Positions 6,367 to 11,409 of a stretch of 11,409 bases of DNA are shown here, piece after piece; the stretch's first letter is position 1; every line of letters begins with the position of its first letter. Below the pieces are notes generated by a model, which saw nothing but the letters and a program-made list of their open reading frames with translations, did not search any database and had not been told where the DNA came from. This DNA comes from CAZJUO01 sp964549245 (GTDB taxonomy: Bacteria > Patescibacteriota > Patescibacteriia > UBA10025 > JAHIVO01): assembly GCA_964549245.1 (NCBI GenBank), contig CAZJUO010000036.1:1-11409 (forward strand). The letters run 5' to 3'. A program made the position numbers and the translations under genes.

Positions 6367-8290
6367 ATGAAAATTAAATATTATTTTACTGCAGGGTTTA
6401 TTTTAATTTCGCTCTTATTAATTGTTTTTTGCCTGCCCGTATCGGCTTCCGGCAGTGATGTAACCGCCAGTATAGTTATTAAACGGCATAATGACGATCG
6501 GCTTCACACGGTCCAATTAGCACTATCGCAAGATGTTAATCAAGCCATACGGGACATTCAGCAGAACGTACCGGCCGAATTTATCAGTCCGAATTATCAA
6601 TATTCCATTGCCGCTACAGCCAATGATCCGCTACTGGATTCACAATGGTATCTGGGCACTATTAATGCACCTGCCGCTTGGGATACAACAACCGGCAGCA
6701 AAAATGTAGTAGTAGCGGTGCTTGATTCCGGCATCGATACCGACCATCCTGATCTCCAGGGGAATATCTGGCATAATGCTGATGAAATAGCGAATAATGG
6801 CCTTGACGATGACAATAACGGTTATGTGGATGATTATCAGGGGTGGGATTTTGTCGGTGACGACAAAAACCCCAATCCGGCCTATGATGAAGGGTGGGAT
6901 ACTTCCGGGATCCATCACGGGACAGCTATTGCCGGCACGATCGGAGCCGTGGGTAACAATAACCAAGGAATAGCCGGTGTGAACTGGCGTGTAAGCATCA
7001 TGCCCGTACGGGTAATAGCCAGCACGGGCATGGGGAATACGAATGCTATCTATCAGGGAATTCAGTATGCTATGGAGAATGGCGCTGATTTTATTAATTT
7101 AAGTTTTGTCGGCAGTGACTACGATCCGGCTTTGGCATATATCATAAAACAGGCTTATCAGCAGGGGGTAATGATATTTGCTGCTGCGGGAAACGAAGGG
7201 GTGAATTTAAACAAAAATCCACGTTACCCGGTGTGCAATGACAGGGTCGTGGGCGTAGGAGGCACTGAACAAGATGATAGTTGGCTGGTTTTGCCGGCCA
7301 GCGAAGGGATTACACCAGGATCGAATTATGGTTCAAACTGTATTGATATTGCGGCTCCGGCAAAAAGCATCATTAGTACGATATTTTATGACCCGAATAA
7401 CGGTTTAGACAGCTATTATTTAAGCGGCTGGAACGGTACTTCATTAGCTGCGCCTCTAGTGGCGGGAGCGGCCGCACTACTCAAAGCCAATGATACCCAA
7501 GGATTGACGATAGATGAGTTGCTTACCTTGCTATTAAACAACGCTGATTCTATAGCCAGCGAGAATAGCGATATTGCCAATCATATCGGCGCTGGCAGGT
7601 TAAATATTAATGCCGCAATTCAGGCCATGGGACCGCCCATAGGAAATATTGTTACTGGTTCGGGCAACGGCGGCGGCCCGCACGTCCGCATTTTTGACCA
7701 AAACGGCTCACTGCAAAGCCAATTCTTCGCGTACGCAGAAACATTCCGCGGCGGCGTCCAAGTAGCCGCCGGGGATGTAAACGGCGACGGGGTTGATGAA
7801 ATCATTGCCGGAGCAGGCAACGGCGGCGGCCCGCACGTCCGCATTTTTGACCAAAACGGCTCACTGCAAAGCCAATTCTTCGCGTACGCAGAAACATTCC
7901 GCGGCGGCGTCCAAGTAGCCGCCGGGGATGTAAACGGCGACGGGGTTGATGAAATCATTGCCGGAGCAGGCAACGGCGGCGGCCCGCAGGTCAGAGTCTT
8001 TGACCGTTATGGCACACCCGTGTTTACGCCCGGGTTTTTCGCATACGAGGAGCATTTCCGCGGCGGCGTCCAAGTAGNNNNNNNNNNNNNNNNNNNNNNN
8101 NNNNNNNNNNNNNNNNNNNNNNNNNNNNNNNNNNNNNNNNNNNNNNNNNNNNNNNNNNNNNNNNNNNNNNNNNNNNNAGGTCAGGGTTTTTGACCGCTAT
8201 GGCACGCCCGTATTTACGCCCGGGTTTTTCGCGTACGCCGAAACATTCAGAGGAGGCGTTATGGTTAACACAATAAAACAAGCGAAATAA
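6367..8290 (+). CDS. Secreted subtilisin-like S8 protease with C-terminal FG-GAP repeats
   Basis: The signal peptide is residues 1-27 (KIKYY, hydrophobic core, VSA before the cut). A short I9-like propeptide region (about 33-80) precedes the S8 catalytic domain (about 110-375). The triad is intact: Asp120 in AVLDSGIDTDHPDL, His184 in HHGTAIAG and Ser359 in NGTSLAAP, with the oxyanion Asn276 in AAGNEG. An Asp-rich loop (GLDDDNNGYVDDYQGWDF, 145-162) is typical of Ca-binding subtilases. From about residue 433 come FG-GAP/beta-propeller-type repeats of 51 residues with DVNGDGVDE calcium loops. The N gap at 8078-8177 breaks the frame, because 100 is not a multiple of 3. The repeat pattern implies a true missing length of 69 + 153n nt, which restores the frame to the TAA at 8288-8290. 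The C-terminus ends part-way through a repeat with no LPXTG or other anchor. GtrA starts 2 nt later. Confidence 0.88.
7663..8257 (+). repeat. Tandem 153-nt FG-GAP coding repeats
   Basis: Unit starts (GGCAACGGCGG) fall at 7663, 7816 and 7969, a period of 153 nt (51 codons). Units 1 and 2 appear identical over all 153 nt. Unit 3 differs after GGCCCGCA, encoding VRVFDRYGTPVFTPGFFAYEE. After the gap, 8178-8257 is a fourth, partial unit close to unit 3. Units 1 and 2 are about 60% GC by hand count, visibly above the AT-rich genes around. Recent tandem duplication or gene conversion explains the identity. Confidence 0.92.
8078..8177. other. Scaffold gap (100 N) inside the repeat array
   Basis: Exactly 100 N, the conventional placeholder for unknown length. 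By matching the flanks (caagtag on the left, aggtcagg on the right) to the complete unit junction at 7919-7987, the smallest real content is 69 nt, plus any number of 153-nt units. The apparent TGA stop at 8191-8193 is a product of the placeholder length. Confidence 0.97.
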
Positions 8291-8292
8291 AT

Positions 8293-8751
8293 ATGAGTCT
8301 GTGGTCGTTGATAGCGCGTAATAGAATTTTTGTAAAATACCCGGTTTTATTTGAATTTATAAAATTTGGCATCGTTGGCGTCAGCGGCACTATTGTTGAT
8401 TTTGGCATCTACACTATTCTCACCAGGGTGTTTGGAATGTACTATCTGTACGCAACCGCTATTAGCGTTTTTTTGGCTATTGTTAACAATTTTATTTTAA
8501 ATAAATACTGGACTTTTCAGAAAGGCGGCAGCGGTAAGTTTCGGAGTGAATACATCAAATTTTTTATCGTAAGTCTCGTCAACTATTTCATCAATATCGG
8601 CATAACCTATGGCATTAAAGAATTCACTAGTTCAGAAACTGTATTTGGCAGTTATGAGGATTATTTTGCCAAGGTGGTGGCTATTATAATAGTGTTATTC
8701 AGCAATTATTTTGCTAATAAATACTGGACTTTTAAAGAGGAAAGCCGGTAA
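8293..8751 (+). CDS. GtrA-family membrane protein
   Basis: The protein has 152 residues and four TM helices, matching GtrA-like proteins, which are thought to help move or present polyprenyl-phosphate-linked sugars across the membrane for glycosylation of cell-surface polymers. Family hallmarks are FIKFGIVGVSGTIVDFGIYT at 22-41 and the repeated motif NKYWTF at 70-75 and again at 142-147, reflecting two related TM hairpins. The ATG at 8293 follows the subtilase stop by 2 nt and has no Shine-Dalgarno sequence, so coupling to the upstream gene is likely. The next gene is a lipid-linked-sugar GT2, a common partner for GtrA. Confidence 0.92.
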   Translation: MSLWSLIARNRIFVKYPVLFEFIKFGIVGVSGTIVDFGIYTILTRVFGMYYLYATAISVFLAIVNNFILNKYWTFQKGGSGKFRSEYIKFFIVSLVNYFINIGITYGIKEFTSSETVFGSYEDYFAKVVAIIIVLFSNYFANKYWTFKEESR

Positions 8752-8771
8752 TTATTGGTATTGAGTAACGC

Positions 8772-8800
8772 TTGCAAAATGAGTAATTTTTAGGTATAGT
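8772..8800 (+). promoter_or_regulatory. Sigma70-type promoter of the glycan genes, near-leaderless
   Basis: The -35 TTGCAA is at 8772-8777 and the -10 TATAGT at 8795-8800, with a 17-nt spacer. The expected start of transcription is about 8806-8808 and the chosen ATG is at 8812, leaving a leader of roughly 4-6 nt. This lies in the 60-nt spacer between GtrA and the GT2, the longest plus-strand spacer in the right half of the window, and would begin a separate transcription unit. Confidence 0.65.
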
Positions 8801-8811
8801 ATAGATTGTAT

Positions 8812-9525
8812 ATGTTCTTATCGATCGTCATTCCAGCCTATAACGAAGCTGCTAGAATTGGAAAAACCTTACAAAAATATTTAGCGTTTTTTCAAGAAAA
8901 ACAATATACTTTTGAGATGATCGTAGTATTGAACGGGTGTCGTGATAATACCGAGGAGGTGGTAAAGAGATATCGTGACCAAAATACCAAGATACTGCGT
9001 TATTTTAGTATCACTACTGCCAGCAAAGGTAAGGCAGTTCGCGAAGGCTTTAAAAAGGCGCAAGGAGAAGTGATTGGCTTTATTGACGCAGACGGGGCTA
9101 CCGAGCCGTTTGAATTTGATAAATGTTTGCAAGCTTTACAAAGAGCGGATGGCGCTATTGCCTCGCGCTGGAAAAAAGGATCTGTGGTAATCAACCGAAA
9201 TATTTTCAGAAAGCTTGTCAGTTATGGATTTCGCATGGTCGTAAAAACGCTCTTTAATTTGCCTTTTTATGATACGCAGTGCGGCGCTAAGGTTTTTAAG
9301 CATGAGGTTATTAGAACAATTGTCCAAAAGTTACAAATTGATAATATGGCTTTTGACGTAGAATTACTGTATTTGGCAAGATGCCACGGTTATCGAATTG
9401 AAGAAGTCCCAACGGTGTGGATTGATAAAGGAAGTTCGGCTACTTTAGGAACGCCATTGAACGTAATTATCAAAAGCATCAAAATATTTTTTACTTTGTT
9501 TAAAATACGCTTTCGTAAAGGATAA
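8812..9525 (+). CDS. GT2 glycosyltransferase, dolichyl-phosphate glucose synthase-like
   Basis: This 237-residue GT-A fold enzyme probably transfers a sugar from a nucleotide donor to polyprenyl phosphate on the cytoplasmic face of the membrane. Motifs are SIVIPAYNEAARIG (4-17), VVLNGCRDNT (38-47), SKGKAVREGF (71-80), the metal/nucleotide-binding DADGATEP (92-99), ASRW (117-120), YDTQCGAKVF (153-162) and AFDVELLYLA (180-189) followed by EEVP-WID. This order is typical of the DPG-synthase branch. No C-terminal TM pair is present, unlike DPM1-GtrA fusions, which fits a separate GtrA partner just upstream. A TTG at 8806 would add two residues, but the ATG at 8812 matches the family start (FLSIVIPAYNE). 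Donor and acceptor are not determinable from sequence alone. Confidence 0.9.
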   Translation: MFLSIVIPAYNEAARIGKTLQKYLAFFQEKQYTFEMIVVLNGCRDNTEEVVKRYRDQNTKILRYFSITTASKGKAVREGFKKAQGEVIGFIDADGATEPFEFDKCLQALQRADGAIASRWKKGSVVINRNIFRKLVSYGFRMVVKTLFNLPFYDTQCGAKVFKHEVIRTIVQKLQIDNMAFDVELLYLARCHGYRIEEVPTVWIDKGSSATLGTPLNVIIKSIKIFFTLFKIRFRKG

Positions 9526-9530
9526 GCAAT

Positions 9531-10568
9531 ATGCCTGGAGAAAAAAAACTTCTAACTAAAAAAAACATATTAATAACCGGAGGGGCGGGATTTATCGGCT
9601 CACATCTGTGTGATGAATTGATAAAAGAGAACAATATTATCTGCCTGGATAATTTTTCTACCAGCAAGGTTGATAACATCAACCATTTGCTCGAGAATCC
9701 AAATTTTGAGTTTATTAAGCATGATATTACCGAGCCGTTTGACGCGCGTGAATACCATGAACTCGATAAGTTTAAAGTAAAATTTCAGGGGATCCAGGAA
9801 ATATATCATTTAGCTTGCCCTACTTCACCGAAGAATTTTAATAAACTGCGGATCGATACCCTGCGGGCTAATAGTTTAGGGGCGGTAAATACATTGGATA
9901 TTGCCAAGCAGTACAACGCAAAATTGTTGCTCACTTCATCCGCAACGGTCTATGGCCCCCGGTACGCGGACGCACCGCCGTATCCGGAAGATTACCATGG
10001 GTTTGTCGATTTTACCGGACCGAGAAGCTGTTACGATGAAGGCAAGCGTTTTACGGAAACGGCAGCAATTACGTATAAGGATTTTTATTCACTTGATATT
10101 AAGATCGCGCGGATATTCCGTACCTATGGGCCTCGCTTATCCTTGTTCGACGGGCACATGGTCCCGGATTTTGTCCTGCAGGCTTTGAACAATCGCCCCT
10201 TAGTTATTTATGGCAATGAGAATTTTACCACTTCACTATGCTTTATATCGGATATTGTGGAAGGATTGATCAAATTCATGAATTCAAAGGAAAAAGGCCC
10301 TTTTAATTTTGGCCACTACGAAGAATATAACATGGCTGAAGTAGCCAAGAAAATAATCGCTTTAACCGGTTCCCAATCAAAAGTGCAATACAAGAAACCT
10401 CTGTTGTTTATGAGTCCGCTGGGTCTGCCGGATATTACCCAGGTCAAAAATAAAATCGGCTGGTATCCGCTGATACCGCTGGAAGAAGGGCTGGAAAAGA
10501 CCATAGAAGATGTCCGTGCTAACCAAAACGTGCTTCAGCCGCTTTTGTGGAAATATGATAAGGAATAG
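9531..10568 (+). CDS. UDP-glucuronate decarboxylase-like extended SDR, atypical active site
   Basis: This 345-residue NAD-dependent sugar-nucleotide SDR is overall most like UXS (UDP-xylose synthase). It has the Rossmann motif TGGAGFIGSHL (16-26), YHLACPTSP (92-100), GPRSCYDEGKR (163-173) with Tyr168 and Lys172, RIFRTYGPR (194-202) and FISDIVEGL (238-246). The positions that set decarboxylases apart are changed. The usual TSTSEVYG is TSSATVYG (135-142), so the Ser-Glu pair is Ala-Thr, and the usual QTRSF arginine is Thr234 (FTTSLC). The loop now reads like a GalE epimerase. It may still use NAD to act on a UDP-sugar, but decarboxylation is doubtful. The start at 9531 is 5 nt after the GT2 stop, with only a weak GGAT upstream. 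Confidence 0.82.
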   Translation: MPGEKKLLTKKNILITGGAGFIGSHLCDELIKENNIICLDNFSTSKVDNINHLLENPNFEFIKHDITEPFDAREYHELDKFKVKFQGIQEIYHLACPTSPKNFNKLRIDTLRANSLGAVNTLDIAKQYNAKLLLTSSATVYGPRYADAPPYPEDYHGFVDFTGPRSCYDEGKRFTETAAITYKDFYSLDIKIARIFRTYGPRLSLFDGHMVPDFVLQALNNRPLVIYGNENFTTSLCFISDIVEGLIKFMNSKEKGPFNFGHYEEYNMAEVAKKIIALTGSQSKVQYKKPLLFMSPLGLPDITQVKNKIGWYPLIPLEEGLEKTIEDVRANQNVLQPLLWKYDKE

Positions 10569-10571
10569 GAG
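10567..10571 (+). promoter_or_regulatory. Shine-Dalgarno site of the GalE-like gene
   Basis: AGGAG lies 9 nt before the ATG at 10581 and overlaps the stop codon of the preceding SDR. It is the only clear, well-spaced Shine-Dalgarno sequence in the window, and it decides this start. Confidence 0.65.
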
Positions 10572-10580
10572 AATATATTT

Positions 10581-11409
10581 ATGAGTAGAATTCTAGTCAC
10601 CGGAGGAGCGGGATTTATCGGTAGCCACTTAGTTGACCAGTTGGTTAGCCGGGGCCATCGGGTGGCGGTGGTCGACGATTTGTCTTTTGGCAAACGAGAA
10701 TACATAAATAAAAAATCAGCTTTTTTTAAAGTTAATATCAGCCATCAGGCCGTCGAAAAGGTTATCGATCGGTTTAGACCGCAGATAGTATACCATTTGG
10801 CCGCTCAAAAAAGTTTGCAGTACTCCAAACGCCAACCGATTAAAGACGCGGAAACGAATATCATCGGCAGTTTGCGGGTTTTACAGGCGGCTGGAAAATC
10901 TAAGGAGTTGCGAAAGCTCATATTTTTTTCATCAGCGGCAGTGTATGATAGTAATGACGCGCCAGCGAATCATGAGAAAGATGTCCCCATGCCTACCTCA
11001 CCGTATGGTATAGGAAAGTATGCTATTGAACGGTATATAGTATCTTCGCCCATACCATATGTAATTATCCGGCCTTCAAACGTCTATGGACCGCGCCAAG
11101 ACGCCGAAGGGGAAGGGGGAGTAGTGGCTATATTTTGCGCGCGAGCCGCTAAAGGGAAACAAGCGTATATTTATAATACTGGCCGGCAGACACGAGATTT
11201 TATTTTTGTTGAGGATGTGGTACAAGGAGCTATCAAGGTTATAAAATCTAAAAACAATCAAATATTTAATATTAGCACCGCCAAAGAAACGTCCGTCCGT
11301 GATTTATATACTATAGTATATAAAAAAGCCGAGTTTGATGCGCGGCCAAAGCGGGGGAAGAAATTTACCGAGCAATACCGCAGTGCCTTATCCAATGCCA
11401 AAGCCAAAC
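10581..11409 (+). CDS. GalE-like UDP-sugar 4-epimerase (3' end missing)
   Basis: The gene runs off the right edge; 276 codons are visible out of about 310 usual for the family. It is an extended SDR of the NAD-dependent nucleotide-sugar epimerase type, probably converting a UDP-hexose to its 4-epimer. It has the Rossmann motif TGGAGFIGSHL (7-17), VDDLSFGKRE (31-40), YHLAAQ (71-76), FFSSAAVYD (115-123) with the catalytic Ser, Tyr142 and Lys146 in SPYGIGKYAIE, RPSNVYGPRQD (164-174), and GRQTRDFIFVEDVV (201-214) with the phosphate-binding Arg205. All expected active-site residues are present, unlike in the preceding SDR. It is 12 nt after that gene and cotranscribed with it. The exact substrate (Glc/Gal, GlcNAc or uronic acid forms) cannot be settled. 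Confidence 0.88.
   Translation, partial: MSRILVTGGAGFIGSHLVDQLVSRGHRVAVVDDLSFGKREYINKKSAFFKVNISHQAVEKVIDRFRPQIVYHLAAQKSLQYSKRQPIKDAETNIIGSLRVLQAAGKSKELRKLIFFSSAAVYDSNDAPANHEKDVPMPTSPYGIGKYAIERYIVSSPIPYVIIRPSNVYGPRQDAEGEGGVVAIFCARAAKGKQAYIYNTGRQTRDFIFVEDVVQGAIKVIKSKNNQIFNISTAKETSVRDLYTIVYKKAEFDARPKRGKKFTEQYRSALSNAKAK

Noticed and set aside
7620..8073. Long minus-strand open frames across the repeats
   Set aside because: They are shadow frames of GC-rich repeated coding DNA, repeating with the same 153-nt period.
8191..8193. TGA ending the subtilase early
   Set aside because: It appears only because 100 N shifts the frame; the repeat sequence after the gap reads correctly in the frame ending at 8290.
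8806..8811. TTG start for the GT2 gene
   Set aside because: It adds only Met-Tyr before the family start FLSIVIPAYNE. With the predicted transcript start at the same place it is possible but less likely than the ATG at 8812.
9901..10188. Plus-strand 95-codon frame inside the UXS-like gene
   Set aside because: It lies in another frame of a well-supported SDR gene and has no protein-family features.

Overview
The window looks like bacterial chromosome from an uncultivated lineage, most probably a Patescibacteria/CPR bacterium, assembled from metagenomic reads. This is an inference from style rather than from a marker gene. Genes are tightly packed on the plus strand and Shine-Dalgarno sequences are mostly absent. 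A secreted subtilase carries FG-GAP repeats of the GGGPHVR...FFAY...FRGG...GDVNGDG type that I associate with CPR genomes. A 100-N scaffold gap (8078-8177) lies inside those repeats. The standard genetic code fits: no in-frame TGA is needed anywhere, and no complete gene ends in TGA.

Region 1 (1-3648) holds a strong promoter, then murJ (lipid II flippase) and lepA (elongation factor 4). Between them lies the oddest part of the window. A second, broken copy of the lepA 5' end (1716-1838) is interrupted in frame by a 33-nt palindromic element, and its stop codon overlaps the start codon of the intact lepA. A 33-codon single-TM ORF lies on the minus strand just after lepA (3637-3738).

Region 2 (3747-8290) is a run of four envelope genes with very short spacers: a bacterial PH-domain membrane protein, a polytopic membrane protein of unknown function, a membrane-anchored HtrA-like protein with a PDZ domain but no recognisable catalytic triad, and a secreted S8 protease with an intact triad and C-terminal FG-GAP repeats. 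The spacing suggests one operon. I infer a cell-surface proteolysis or quality-control role, with the HtrA-like protein as a possible binding partner rather than an enzyme.

Region 3 (8293-11409) is a glycan module: a GtrA-family membrane protein, a dolichyl-phosphate-glucose-synthase-like GT2, a UDP-glucuronate-decarboxylase-like SDR that lacks the decarboxylase-specific residues, and a GalE-like epimerase that runs off the right edge. A good promoter lies just before the GT2 gene. Together these would make a nucleotide sugar, load it onto a lipid carrier and move it across the membrane.

The two best promoters (before murJ and before the GT2) both place the predicted transcription start 2-6 nt before the start codon, so leaderless mRNAs are likely. 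No tRNA, rRNA, CRISPR array, transposase or convincing rho-independent terminator was seen.
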